From positions 1 to 64,000 of the forward strand of contig PHCQ01000016.1 in the NCBI GenBank assembly GCA_002840835.1: 64,000 bases of DNA. The letters run 5' to 3'. This DNA is from Betaproteobacteria bacterium HGW-Betaproteobacteria-16. Its GTDB lineage: Bacteria; Pseudomonadota; Gammaproteobacteria; Burkholderiales; Burkholderiaceae_C. The notes below the pieces were generated by a model. The model was given only the letters and a program-made list of their open reading frames with translations. It had not been told where the DNA came from and made no database searches. The stretch's first letter is position 1, and every line of letters starts with the position of its first letter. A program made the position numbers and the translations under genes. Below are positions 9,636-19,600 of the stretch, piece by piece.

Positions 9636-11660
9636 ATGAGCTCCACCCTCTCTGCAAGCACCCTGCTGGCTGTCCCGCTCGCCCCTCTGGTCGGGGCCGC
9701 ACTGGCCGGCATCCTGGGCACCACCTTTGGCGGCAACGTGATCGGTCGCCGCACCTCACACACCTTCACCATCCTGGGTGTGCTGGTGGCCTTCATCCTG
9801 TCGGCGATGACGCTCAAGGACGTGATCGGCGGCGCGCGATTCAACCAGACCATCTACGAATGGATGGTGGTGGGCGGCCTGAAGATGGAAATCGGCTTCA
9901 TGGTGGACGGTCTGACCGCCATGATGATGTGTGTGGTGACCTTCGTCTCGCTCATGGTGCACATCTACACCATTGGCTACATGGAAGAAGACGCCGGCTA
10001 CAACCGCTTCTTCGCCTACATCTCGCTCTTCACCTTCTCCATGCTCATGCTGGTGATGAGCAACAACCTGCTGCAGCTCTTTTTTGGCTGGGAAGCGGTG
10101 GGCCTGGTGTCTTACCTGCTGATCGGCTTCTGGTTCAACAAGCCCACGGCCATCTTCGCCAACATGAAGGCCTTCCTTGTCAACCGGGTGGGTGACTTCG
10201 GCTTCATCCTCGGCATCGGCCTGATCGTGGCTTACACGGGCACATTGAACTACACAGAGATATTTGCCAAGGTGAACGACCTGGCCTCTGTTCAATTCCC
10301 CGGTACCGACTGGCTGCTCGTGACCGTGATCGGCGTGTGCCTGTTCATCGGCGCCATGGGCAAGTCGGCGCAGTTCCCTCTGCACGTGTGGCTGCCTGAC
10401 TCCATGGAAGGCCCCACCCCCATTTCGGCACTGATCCACGCGGCCACCATGGTCACCGCGGGCATCTTCATGGTGGCCCGCATGTCGCCGGTGTTCGAAC
10501 TCTCGGACGCGGCGCTGAACTTCATCATGGTGATTGGCGCCATCACCGCGCTGTTCATGGGTTTCCTGGGCATCATCCAGAACGACATCAAGCGCGTGGT
10601 GGCCTACTCGACCTTGTCTCAACTGGGCTACATGACCGTGGCACTCGGGGCCTCCGCCTACTCGGTGGCGGTGTTCCACCTGATGACGCATGCGTTCTTC
10701 AAGGCGCTGCTTTTCCTGGCGGCGGGCTCCGTGATCATCGGCATGCACCACAACCAGGACATCCGCTGGATGGGGGGCGTGCGCAAGTACATGCCCATCA
10801 CCTGGATCACCTCCCTGCTGGGCACGCTGGCCCTGATCGGCACGCCGTTTTTTGCCGGCTTCTACTCCAAGGACAGCATCATCGAAGCGGTGCACTTCAG
10901 CGCGCTGCCCGCCTCGGGCTTTGCCTACTTCGCTGTGCTGGCCGGTGTGTTTGTCACGTCCTTTTATTCGTTCCGCCTGTACTTCCTGGTCTTCCATGGC
11001 AAGGAGCGCTACGACCAGAATCCGGACGCTCACCATGACGACCACGGTCACCATGACGACCACGGACACGGCGACGGCAAGCCGCACGAGTCGCCCTGGG
11101 TGGTCACGGTACCTTTGCTCCTGCTGGCCATCCCGTCGGTGGTGATTGGCTACATGACGATCCAGCCGATGGTGTTTGGTGACTTCTTTGCCGATGCGAT
11201 TTACATCAACACCGAAATCCACCCGGCGATGGTCAAGTTCGGTGAGATCTTCCATGGCCCGCTGGCCATGGTCAGCCACGCCTTCTTCACGCCGCCGCTG
11301 TACCTCGCACTCGCTGGTGCCATCTCTGCCTGGTACATGTACCTCGTGAACCCGGCGTTGCCGGTCGCCATCGGCCGCGCATTGCGCCCTCTGGTCACGA
11401 TCCTCGAGAACAAGTACTACATGGACTGGTTCAACGAGAACGTGCTGGCGCGCGGGGCACGTGCGCTCGGGCGCGGGCTGTGGCAGGGTGGTGACAGAGG
11501 GGTCATCGAGGGTGGGGTGGTCAATGCCAGCTGGAAGCTGGTGGGACTGGTGTCGTCCGTGGTGCGCCGCGTGCAGACCGGTTACCTGTACCACTACGCG
11601 CTGGTGATGATCGTGGGCGTGTTGCTGTTCATGACGTATTTCGTGTGGCTCGCCAAATAA
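9636..11660 (+). CDS. nuoL: NADH-quinone oxidoreductase subunit L
   Basis: NuoL (ND5) is the distal antiporter-like proton-pumping subunit with the long lateral helix. The 674-aa protein has about 15-16 hydrophobic segments and the antiporter signature (AMGKSAQFPLHVWLPDSMEG, with the key lysine, and the HAATMVTAGIF segment). A His/Asp-rich loop at residues 466-480 contains a near-perfect tandem of an 18-bp unit (11031-11066) encoding HHDDHG twice. AGAAGAGA precedes the ATG. Confidence 0.98.
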   Translation: MSSTLSASTLLAVPLAPLVGAALAGILGTTFGGNVIGRRTSHTFTILGVLVAFILSAMTLKDVIGGARFNQTIYEWMVVGGLKMEIGFMVDGLTAMMMCVVTFVSLMVHIYTIGYMEEDAGYNRFFAYISLFTFSMLMLVMSNNLLQLFFGWEAVGLVSYLLIGFWFNKPTAIFANMKAFLVNRVGDFGFILGIGLIVAYTGTLNYTEIFAKVNDLASVQFPGTDWLLVTVIGVCLFIGAMGKSAQFPLHVWLPDSMEGPTPISALIHAATMVTAGIFMVARMSPVFELSDAALNFIMVIGAITALFMGFLGIIQNDIKRVVAYSTLSQLGYMTVALGASAYSVAVFHLMTHAFFKALLFLAAGSVIIGMHHNQDIRWMGGVRKYMPITWITSLLGTLALIGTPFFAGFYSKDSIIEAVHFSALPASGFAYFAVLAGVFVTSFYSFRLYFLVFHGKERYDQNPDAHHDDHGHHDDHGHGDGKPHESPWVVTVPLLLLAIPSVVIGYMTIQPMVFGDFFADAIYINTEIHPAMVKFGEIFHGPLAMVSHAFFTPPLYLALAGAISAWYMYLVNPALPVAIGRALRPLVTILENKYYMDWFNENVLARGARALGRGLWQGGDRGVIEGGVVNASWKLVGLVSSVVRRVQTGYLYHYALVMIVGVLLFMTYFVWLAK

Positions 11661-11673
11661 GAGGAAGAACAAG

Positions 11674-13149
11674 ATGGGTTTGCTGAGCCTTGCGATCTGG
11701 ACGCCGGTTTTCTTCGGCGTCGTGCTGCTGGCATTTGGACGTGACGATCAGGCACACATGGTGCGCTGGATCGCGCTGGTGGGCGCCATCGCCGGACTGG
11801 CCGTGACCGTGCCGCTCTACACCGGCTTCGAGCTGGGTACGGCGAGCATGCAGTTTGTGGAAAAAGCCGCGTGGATCGAGCGATTCAATGTGCACTACCA
11901 CCTGGGCGTGGATGGCATCTCGCTCTGGCTGGTGTTGCTGACCGCCTTCATCAACGTGGTTGTGGTGGTCGCGAGCTGGGAAGCCGTCACGCAGCGCGTG
12001 AACCAGTACATGGGCGCCTTCCTGATTCTCTCGGGACTCATGATCGGCGTCTTCAGCGCACAGGACGCCATGCTGTTCTATGTGTTCTTTGAAGCCACGT
12101 TGATCCCGATGTACCTGATCATCGGTATCTGGGGTGGTCCCAACAAGATCTACGCCGCTTTCAAGTTTTTCCTCTACACCTTGCTCGGCTCCCTGCTGAT
12201 GCTGGTGGCGCTCATCTACCTCTACACGGAGTCTGCGGGCAGTTTCGCATTGGCCGACTGGTACCAGCTGCCACTGGGCAGCACGGCTCAGACGCTGCTG
12301 TTCTTTGCTTTTTTTGCGGCGTTTGCAGTGAAGGTGCCCATGTGGCCGGTGCACACCTGGTTGCCCGACGTGCACGTGGAAGCACCCACCGGCGGATCGG
12401 CTGTGCTGGCCGCCATCATGCTCAAGCTGGGTGCGTACGGCTTCCTGCGCTTCTCCATGCCCATCCTGCCCGACGCATCCCAGGAATGGGCCTGGCTGAT
12501 GATCACGCTGTCGCTGATTGCGGTGATCTACGTGGGTCTGGTGGCCATGGTGCAGCAGGACATGAAAAAGCTGGTGGCGTACTCGTCGGTGGCGCACATG
12601 GGTTTTGTCACGCTGGGCTTCTTCGTATTCAGCGATCTCGGTATGGCCGGTGGCATTGTGCAGATGATCGCCCACGGCTTTGTGTCGGCCGCCATGTTCC
12701 TGGCCATCGGCGTGCTGTACGACCGCGTGCACTCGCGCGAAATTGCCGATTACGGCGGTGTGGTCAACACCATGCCCAATTTCACCGCCTTCGCCCTGCT
12801 TTTCGTGATGGCGAATGCCGGCCTGCCAGGCACGGCTGGTTTTGTGGGTGAGTGGATGGTGATCCTGTCTGCCGTCAAAGCCAATTTCTGGATCGGCATG
12901 GGTGCCGCGACCGCATTGATTTTTGGCGCTGCCTATTCGCTGTGGATGTTCAAGCGGGTGTACCTGGGTGCGCCGGCCAATGACAACGTCAAAGCGCTGA
13001 CCGACATCAACGCGCGCGAATTCCTTGTCATGGCGGTGCTGGCCATCGCCGTGCTGGTCATGGGTGTGTACCCCAAGCCCTTCACGGATGTGATGGACGC
13101 TTCGGTCGCCGAACTGCTGCGCCACGTGGCCATCTCCAAACTGAACTGA
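11674..13149 (+). CDS. nuoM: NADH-quinone oxidoreductase subunit M
   Basis: NuoM (ND4) is the second antiporter-like proton-pumping subunit. The 491-aa protein has about 14 transmembrane segments, the conserved helix-5 glutamate (FYVFFEATLIPMYLIIGIWG) and the lysine-bearing segment KVPMWPVHTWLPDVHVEAPT. AGAGGAAG lies just upstream of the start, 13 nt after nuoL. Confidence 0.98.
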   Translation: MGLLSLAIWTPVFFGVVLLAFGRDDQAHMVRWIALVGAIAGLAVTVPLYTGFELGTASMQFVEKAAWIERFNVHYHLGVDGISLWLVLLTAFINVVVVVASWEAVTQRVNQYMGAFLILSGLMIGVFSAQDAMLFYVFFEATLIPMYLIIGIWGGPNKIYAAFKFFLYTLLGSLLMLVALIYLYTESAGSFALADWYQLPLGSTAQTLLFFAFFAAFAVKVPMWPVHTWLPDVHVEAPTGGSAVLAAIMLKLGAYGFLRFSMPILPDASQEWAWLMITLSLIAVIYVGLVAMVQQDMKKLVAYSSVAHMGFVTLGFFVFSDLGMAGGIVQMIAHGFVSAAMFLAIGVLYDRVHSREIADYGGVVNTMPNFTAFALLFVMANAGLPGTAGFVGEWMVILSAVKANFWIGMGAATALIFGAAYSLWMFKRVYLGAPANDNVKALTDINAREFLVMAVLAIAVLVMGVYPKPFTDVMDASVAELLRHVAISKLN

Positions 13150-13184
13150 TTCCGTGACCAGCAAAAATGCAAGAGAGCGCTTAC

Positions 13185-14681
13185 ATGATTGACAATCTCA
13201 GCTGGGTCGCGGCTTACCCTGAAATCCTGTTGCTGGTGATGGCCTGCGTGATCGCATTGCTGGATCTCGCCGTCAAAAGCCCGCTTCGGGGTGCCACCTA
13301 TGTGCTGACCATGGCGACCCTGGCGGTGGTGGCGGCGCTGCAAGGCTACTACGCCAGCAGAGGCACCACCATCATGGGGTGGGGCGGCATGGTGGTCAGC
13401 GACCCCATGGGCAACTGGCTCAAATGCTTCGCGGCACTGGCCGTGATGGTCACCCTGGTGTATGGCCGTGCCTACGCAGGTGCTCGTGACATGCTGCGCG
13501 GTGGCGAGCTGTTCACACTGGCGCTGTTTGCCTTGCTGGGCATGTTCGTCATGATCTCGGGTCACAACTTCCTGGTGATCTACCTGGGGCTGGAGCTGCT
13601 GACGCTGTCCAGCTATGCGCTGGTGGCCCTGCGGCGCGATGACGCGCAGGCCACGGAAGCGGCCATGAAGTACTTTGTGCTTGGTGCACTGGCCAGCGGT
13701 TTCCTGCTGTACGGACTTTCCATGGTCTACGGCGCGACCGGTTCGCTGGATCTGGCGGCGGTCCTGGAGGCCATTTCCGGAGGCGAGGCCACGCTCAAGG
13801 GCTCCAGCCAGGTGCTGGTGCTGGGTCTGGTGTTTGTTGTAGCGGGCCTGGCCTTCAAGCTGGGCGTGGTGCCGTTCCACATGTGGGTGCCCGACGTCTA
13901 CCACGGAGCGCCCACCGCGATCACGCTGATGATCGGTGGTGCACCCAAGCTTGCCGCCTTTGCCATCGTGATCCGACTGCTGGTCGAAGGGTTGCAGCCG
14001 CTGGCTTTCGACTGGCAGCAGATGCTTGCCGTGCTGTCGGTGGCTTCGCTGCTGGTGGGCAACCTGGCGGCGATTGCGCAGACCAACCTCAAGCGCATGC
14101 TGGCCTTCTCCACCATCGCCCAGATGGGGTTCATGTTGCTGGGCCTGCTGGCCGGCATCCTGGATGGCGACAGCGGCAACATGGCCAACGCCTACGCATC
14201 GTCCATGTTTTACGTGGTGACCTATGTGCTGACCACGCTGGGCACATTCGGCGTGATCCTGCTGCTGTCACGCAGCGGATTCGAGTCGGAGAACATCAGC
14301 GATCTGGCGGGTCTGAACCAGCGCAGCCCGCTGTATGCCGGCGTGATGGCGATCTGCATGTTTTCGCTGGCCGGTGTGCCGCCGTTGGTGGGCTTCTACG
14401 CCAAGCTCTCGGTGCTGCAGGCGCTGCTTGCGTCCAGCGGCCCCTTCTACATCGGCCTTGCGGTGTTTGCGGTGCTGATGTCGCTGATCGGGGCCTTCTA
14501 TTACCTGCGACTCGTCAAGGTGATGTACTTCGACGAACCCACGCAGACCGCCGACATCGTGGCCGGTGCAGACGCCCGTTCCGTGCTCTCGCTCAATGGC
14601 GCCCTGGTGCTCGTGCTGGGCATCGTGCCCGGTGGGCTCATGACCTTGTGTGCGCAGGCGGTCTCCACGCTGTTCGCCTGA
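13185..14681 (+). CDS. nuoN: NADH-quinone oxidoreductase subunit N
   Basis: NuoN (ND2) is the third antiporter-like pump subunit. The 498-aa protein has about 14 transmembrane segments with [15 protein letters not shown] (helix-5 glutamate) and [20 protein letters not shown]. The ATG at 13185 gives the usual family start (MIDNLSW) and has AGAGAG upstream; an in-frame ATG at 13167 would add six residues. It is the last nuo gene, and a hairpin follows 4 nt after the stop. Confidence 0.97.
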   Translation: MIDNLSWVAAYPEILLLVMACVIALLDLAVKSPLRGATYVLTMATLAVVAALQGYYASRGTTIMGWGGMVVSDPMGNWLKCFAALAVMVTLVYGRAYAGARDMLRGGELFTLALFALLGMFVMISGHNFLVIYLGLELLTLSSYALVALRRDDAQATEAAMKYFVLGALASGFLLYGLSMVYGATGSLDLAAVLEAISGGEATLKGSSQVLVLGLVFVVAGLAFKLGVVPFHMWVPDVYHGAPTAITLMIGGAPKLAAFAIVIRLLVEGLQPLAFDWQQMLAVLSVASLLVGNLAAIAQTNLKRMLAFSTIAQMGFMLLGLLAGILDGDSGNMANAYASSMFYVVTYVLTTLGTFGVILLLSRSGFESENISDLAGLNQRSPLYAGVMAICMFSLAGVPPLVGFYAKLSVLQALLASSGPFYIGLAVFAVLMSLIGAFYYLRLVKVMYFDEPTQTADIVAGADARSVLSLNGALVLVLGIVPGGLMTLCAQAVSTLFA

Positions 14682-14685
14682 TGTT

Positions 14686-14706
14686 GTTCACCGCCTGGCG
14701 GTGAAC
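14686..14706 (+). other. Hairpin at the nuo operon 3' end
   Basis: GTTCACCGC and GCGGTGAAC form a perfect 9-bp stem with a 3-nt loop, 4 nt after the nuoN stop. There is no U-run, so it looks like an RNA-stabilising or processing hairpin that lets transcription continue into the DUF2818 gene, not an intrinsic terminator. Confidence 0.6.
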
Positions 14707-14738
14707 TCATTGCGCGCAGTGCAATCGAACGCCACAAC

Positions 14739-15041
14739 ATGACCCAAGATGTCTCCATCTGGCTGGTGCTGCTTGCCGCACTGGTGGCGGCCAATCTGCC
14801 GTTCCTCAATGACCGTTGGCTGGCCATTGTTCCGCGTGCCAACCCCAAAACCCTGGGCATGCGGGCAGCCGAACTGGTTGTGTGCTACCTGCTGGTGGGC
14901 GCGCTGGGCCTGACGCTTGAGCAGTACGTCGGGCAGATCTATCCGCAGCGCTGGCAGTTTTATGCTACCACCGGCGCCCTGTTCCTGACGCTTGCCTTCC
15001 CCGGGTTTGTGTACCGCTATCTGTTCAAGCGCCGGCACTAG
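14739..15041 (+). CDS. DUF2818 family membrane protein
   Basis: A 100-aa protein with three hydrophobic segments (near residues 6-22, 45-62 and 75-92) and a basic C-terminus (RYLFKRRH). It matches the DUF2818 proteins regularly found immediately after nuoN in betaproteobacteria. The conserved position suggests a role linked to complex I assembly or the membrane arm, but the function is unknown. It lies 57 nt after nuoN and is followed directly by structured repeat copy A. Confidence 0.85.
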   Translation: MTQDVSIWLVLLAALVAANLPFLNDRWLAIVPRANPKTLGMRAAELVVCYLLVGALGLTLEQYVGQIYPQRWQFYATTGALFLTLAFPGFVYRYLFKRRH

Positions 15042-15050
15042 ATGGATCAG

Positions 15051-15134
15051 CCCCGCGCCGCTTCGCGTCACCCCCTCAAGGGGGCGATACCAGTGGCCCG
15101 GCGAAGCCGGTTCCACGGTATCTCTGGATGTGGG
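15051..15134 (+). repeat. Three-hairpin 3' repeat, copy A
   Basis: It begins about 10 nt after the DUF2818 stop. A CGCCGCTTCGCG segment is followed by CCCCCTCAAGGGGG (15071-15084), then a CCGGCGAAGCCGG hairpin nested in ACC/GGT, and finally CTGGATGTGGG. The same architecture recurs six more times in the window. No long U-tract follows. Confidence 0.8.
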
Positions 15135-15204
15135 TCACTCCGCTCCGGAGAAGCTCAGAACCACCCTGGGTCGCTTCACGCCAATCCTTTCCCAGGCCTT
15201 TGAA

Positions 15205-15837
15205 ATGAATGATCTACCCATGGGCAGCGATGTCCATCTGCGAGAGACCACGATCGGCCGTACCGAATTGCTGAATGGTCATTTCTTGCACGTGGTGCGT
15301 GACGCGGTGCGTTTGCCCAGCGGACGCGATGCCACCCGCGAGTACGTCCTGCACCCGGGTGCCGTGATGGTGATCGGCTTGCTCGACGACGGCCAGCTGG
15401 TGCTGGAGCGTCAGTATCGCCACCCCATGCAGCGCGTGATGATCGAGTTTCCTGCAGGCAAGCTCGATGCAGGGGAGGGCAGTCTGGCCTGTGCCCGACG
15501 CGAACTGCTTGAAGAGACCGGCTACAGCGCCAGGGAGTGGGCATTTGCCGGGCGACTGGCGCCCACCATTGCGTACTCGAACGAACTCATCGACATCTGG
15601 TTTGCGCGCGGATTGAGCCTGGGTGAGCGCCGGCTCGATGAAGGTGAGTTTCTCGACGTGATCACCGCCACGCCCGCCCAGTTGAACGCCTGGTGCCGCA
15701 GTGGAGAAGTGGTCGATGGCAAGACCCTGGTCGGCGCCCTGTGGTTGCTGCAGGTCCAGCAAGGCGCCTGGTCATTGAACTGGTCGACCGGCCCTGCACC
15801 TCCGCTGGCGGATAATCCGCGACATGAAGGTTCTTGA
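15205..15837 (+). CDS. Nudix hydrolase, ADP-ribose pyrophosphatase type
   Basis: A 210-aa Nudix protein. The Nudix box (G-x5-E-x7-R-E-U-x-E-E-x-G-U) is complete around residues 89-111, including RRELLEETGY, which binds the catalytic divalent metal. The context around the box (HPMQRVMIEFPAGKLDAGEG) is typical of enzymes that split ADP-ribose or related nucleoside diphosphate derivatives. The ATG at 15205 is preferred; a longer reading frame to 14992 runs backwards through repeat copy A and DUF2818. Its end overlaps the DUF1178 gene by 14 nt. Confidence 0.88.
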   Translation: MNDLPMGSDVHLRETTIGRTELLNGHFLHVVRDAVRLPSGRDATREYVLHPGAVMVIGLLDDGQLVLERQYRHPMQRVMIEFPAGKLDAGEGSLACARRELLEETGYSAREWAFAGRLAPTIAYSNELIDIWFARGLSLGERRLDEGEFLDVITATPAQLNAWCRSGEVVDGKTLVGALWLLQVQQGAWSLNWSTGPAPPLADNPRHEGS

Positions 15838-16288
15838 CCTGCAATGCTCTCAACAGCACAGCTTTGAAGGCTGGTTTGCGTCCGAAAGCGATTTCGGCGA
15901 GCAGCTGGCGCGCGGGCAGTTGACTTGCCCCTTGTGCGGCGATGCGCAGGTGCGCAAGATGCTCTCGGCGCCCCGGCTGAACCTGGGGGTGGCGCGCGAA
16001 ACGGAAGCCGCTGCGCCGGACCCGTCGCAGCAGCGGGCGGTAGGTTCGCCTGGTGGTCATTCACCCATGCAGGCACAGTGGCTCAAGGCAGTGCGCCATG
16101 TGCTTGATAACACCGAGGACGTGGGCGAACGTTTTGCCGATGAAGCCCGGGCGATGCACCAGGGCGAAATCGATCAGCGCAATATCCGCGGACGCACGAG
16201 CCCGGAAGAGGCCGTGGCCTTGATCGAAGAAGGCATCGAGGTTCTTCCCTTGCCCGAGATCCCTCTGCTGAAGGAAACGCTGCAATAG
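15824..16288 (+). CDS. DUF1178 family protein
   Basis: A 154-aa protein starting MKVLDLQCSQQHSFEGWF, with CPLCG near residue 38; C8 plus these two cysteines resemble a small zinc ribbon. This is the usual DUF1178 N-terminus. The C-terminal half (residues 75-154) is charged and probably helical. It overlaps the Nudix gene and is probably cotranscribed with it. The function is unknown. Confidence 0.85.
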   Translation: MKVLDLQCSQQHSFEGWFASESDFGEQLARGQLTCPLCGDAQVRKMLSAPRLNLGVARETEAAAPDPSQQRAVGSPGGHSPMQAQWLKAVRHVLDNTEDVGERFADEARAMHQGEIDQRNIRGRTSPEEAVALIEEGIEVLPLPEIPLLKETLQ

Positions 16289-16612
16289 CGTCCGGCATGC
16301 GCCTTGACGGGCGGTTCTCCGTCGGTGCATGGCGGTGGTTCATTCGAGAGACTCGCGTCGGGCCGGCGCATGAGTCCACCCAGGCCCCTGGCCTGGCCCG
16401 GTTTCCCAATCCCGGTTTTTGCGGTACCGTGGCCCTCACTGCCAATCAAAATGCGCCCCTGCGGTTTCATGCATTTTTTGCATAATCCCATGGTATGGGT
16501 CCATGCAATCCTCTACTGACCCGGTTACGGAGCCCTGTTCACTCCTAGAATTTGCGCGATTCGACGCCCGCTCAGTGACACCACTCTGCCCCCATCCGAC
16601 TGGATACCCATC
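16289..16612 (+). promoter_or_regulatory. Intergenic region upstream of glutamate dehydrogenase
   Basis: 324 nt with no gene. Two short inverted repeats lie together: ATGCA-N5-TGCAT (16469-16483) and CCCAT-N3-ATGGG (16487-16499). TAGAAT at 16546-16551 is a possible -10 box with no clear -35. These are candidate control sites for the downstream gene. No terminator is obvious after the DUF1178 gene. Confidence 0.35.
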
Positions 16613-19600
16613 ATGAACCCGAGTTTTCAGGACCTGTTTTTTGCCGCCGCCGATCCCGACGAAATGCGCAGTCGCGACCCCGCCATGCTCAAGCTCATGG
16701 CCGAGTCGCACCTGGCTTTGCTCAACGCGTCGGCAGCCAACGAAGTGCGGGTCCAGTTGCTGGCACAGCCCACTGACCAGAAGCAGGATGCAGGAACCAG
16801 CATGGTGCAGATCGTGCACCCGGACATGCCTTTTCTGGTCGACTCGGTCACCATGGCCGTGAACGGCTCCGGCCGCACGGTGCACTGGATCGTCCACCCC
16901 TTGTTGAGGGTGACACGAAACGCCGCCGGGAAAGTGGCCCGAATCGCAGGAGCGGTGGACCACACGCCGGGCGAAGGACAGATGGTGTCGTGCATTCTGG
17001 TCGAGTGCGACCGTCTCGCCTCCGACCCGGATGGTGAGGCCCTGTGCCAGAAGATTGAAGACACCTTGCGCGACGTGCGGTGCGCCGTGCAGGACTGGCG
17101 AGCCATGTTGTCTCGCGTGCAGGTGCTCAATGCCAGTTTCACGGCAGTGGATGCACCTGAAGCCGACGAAGCCAAGGCCTTTCTGACCTGGCTGGAGCAA
17201 GGCCATTTCACCTTCCTGGCAGCAGAAGACTATGAGCTCAAGGGAAAGCAGCTCGTTCCCGTTCCCGGCACGGCGCTGGGATTGCTGAAGAACGCTGGCG
17301 AGCAGGCCCTGCCCAGCCAACCCGCGCAGCAGTTCAGTGCCAATCCGGTGCTGGTGCTCTCGACCAAGGCGATGCGGCGCTCCACCGTGCACCGGCCTGC
17401 CTGGCTTGATGCGATCAGCGTCAAGCGCATGGATGCCGCTGGCCGGCTGGTGGGGGAAAGCCGGTTTTTTGGTCTCTACACTGCTGCAGCCTACGCCGCG
17501 TCGGTGGAGCAGATTCCGGTGGTGCGTCAGCACGTGGCCAGGGTCATGGCCGATGCGGGCGTGGTGAAAGGCAGCCACGCGCACAAGGCCATGCAGGCCA
17601 TTCTTGAAACCTATCCGCGTGACGAGATCTTGCAGATCGACGCGGACACGTTGTCGCAACACGCGATCGGTATCCTGCGGCTGCAGGAGCGCCAACGGGT
17701 TCGCCTGTTCGTGCGTCGCGGCGCGTTTGGCAAGCTCGCGTCGGTGCTGGTGTATGTGCCACGCGATGTCTACACCACCGAGCTGCGGGTCAAGGTCGGC
17801 GCCTTGCTGGCAGAGGCGTTTGATGCCGAATCGGTCGAGTTCACACCCATGCTCACAGACAGCGCCCTGGCGCGCATTCACTACATCGTGCGTGCCAGAA
17901 GCCAGTTGCCCCTGGACGTGGACCTGCCCAAGCTGGAAGCGCAGGTGGCACAGGCCTGCAAGCGCTGGGTCGACGGTGTGCACGCCGTGCTGCTGGCGCG
18001 CAGTGGCAAGGGTTCGGCCCGGCTGAGCGACCTGCTGGACGCCTTCCCCACCGCCTACCGTGAAAATTTTGACGCCGAAACCGCGGCCCAGGATGCGGTG
18101 ATCCTGAGCCAGCTGGACGAGCAGCAACCGCTGGCCTTGAACCTGTACGACCGCCAGGGCCAGGTCCGCCTGAAGACCTATTCCACACAGAAGATCACCT
18201 TGTCCGATGCCATGCCCGTGATGGAGGCCATGGGTGCCCGCGTGCTGGACGAACACCCCTACCATTTCGCGCCGCAAGGGCACTGGATCCACGACTGGGG
18301 CATGGCCTTTTCCCAGCCGCTGGATGTGGCCGATCTCAAGCCGCGCTTTGAAGAGTTGTTTCATGCGGTGTGGCGCCACGAGGTGGAAAGCGACGCGCTC
18401 AACCGTCTGGTGCTGTCCACCGATCTCCATGCGCGTGCGATTGCTGTCCTGCGGGCCTACGTGCGCTACTTCAAGCAACTGGGGTTTGCTTTCAGCCAGA
18501 GCTACATCGAAGACACGCTGAACAAGAATCCGCTGATTGCGCAAAACCTGTTTGAGTTGTTTGCGCTGCGCTTCGACCCGGCTGAAGCCGAGCGCCGCAA
18601 GGAGCGGACCGACGCCAAGGTACAGGTCATTGAAGCCTTGCTCGCCGATGTGGCCAGCCTGGAAGAGGACCGTGTGCTGCGCCAGTTCCTGGGCACGATC
18701 AATGCCACGCTTCGAACGAACGTGTACCAGAAGGGGCGCGACTACATGAGCTTCAAGCTCAGCCCGCGCAGCATTCCCGGCATGCCCGAGCCCAAGCCAC
18801 TGTTCGAGATCTGGGTGTATTCGCCCCGGGTGGAAGGGGTGCATCTGCGTGGTGGCAAGGTGGCGCGCGGAGGCTTGCGCTGGTCCGACCGGCGTGAGGA
18901 TTTCCGTACCGAGATTCTGGGCCTGGTGAAGGCGCAGATGGTGAAGAACACCGTGATCGTGCCGGTGGGCTCGAAGGGTGGTTTCGTTCTGAAGAACCCG
19001 CCACCAGCGACCGACCGTGAGGCCTTCCTGGCCGAAGGTGTGGCTTGCTACAAGACCTTCCTCTCTGGCCTGCTCGATGTCACAGACAACCTGGTCAAGG
19101 GCGCCGTGGTGCCACCCACCGATGTGGTGCGCCACGACGAAGACGACCCTTACCTGGTGGTGGCGGCCGACAAGGGCACAGCCACCTTCAGCGACATCGC
19201 CAACAGCGTGAGCGCGGCCTACGGCTTCTGGCTGGGGGATGCGTTTGCTTCGGGTGGCTCGGTGGGCTACGACCACAAGAAGATGGGCATCACCGCGCGG
19301 GGTGCCTGGGAGTCGGTCAAGCGCCACTTCCGTGGCCTGGGCGTGGACACACAGACCCAGCCCTTCACCGTGGCCGGCATTGGCGACATGTCGGGCGACG
19401 TGTTCGGCAACGGCATGTTGCTGTCAACCCAGATCAAACTCGTGCTGGCGTTTGACCACCGCCATGTGTTCATTGATCCCGACCCGGATGTGGCCCTCAG
19501 CCATGCCGAGCGCGAGCGCCTGTTCAAGCTGCCGCGCTCCAGCTGGGATGACTACGACAAGTCGCTCATCAGCGAGGGCGGCGGCGTGTTTCCCCGCACC

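Noticed and set aside
9756..11672. A 638-codon minus-strand open frame opposite nuoL
   Set aside because: Same codon-bias shadow effect; composition is dominated by His, Arg and Gln, with no signal peptide or motif.
16436..19327. A 963-codon open frame on the minus strand opposite glutamate dehydrogenase
   Set aside because: It overlies a well-conserved enzyme in the opposite direction, has no family motifs, and is His/Gln/Arg-rich as expected from reverse reading of high-GC codons.
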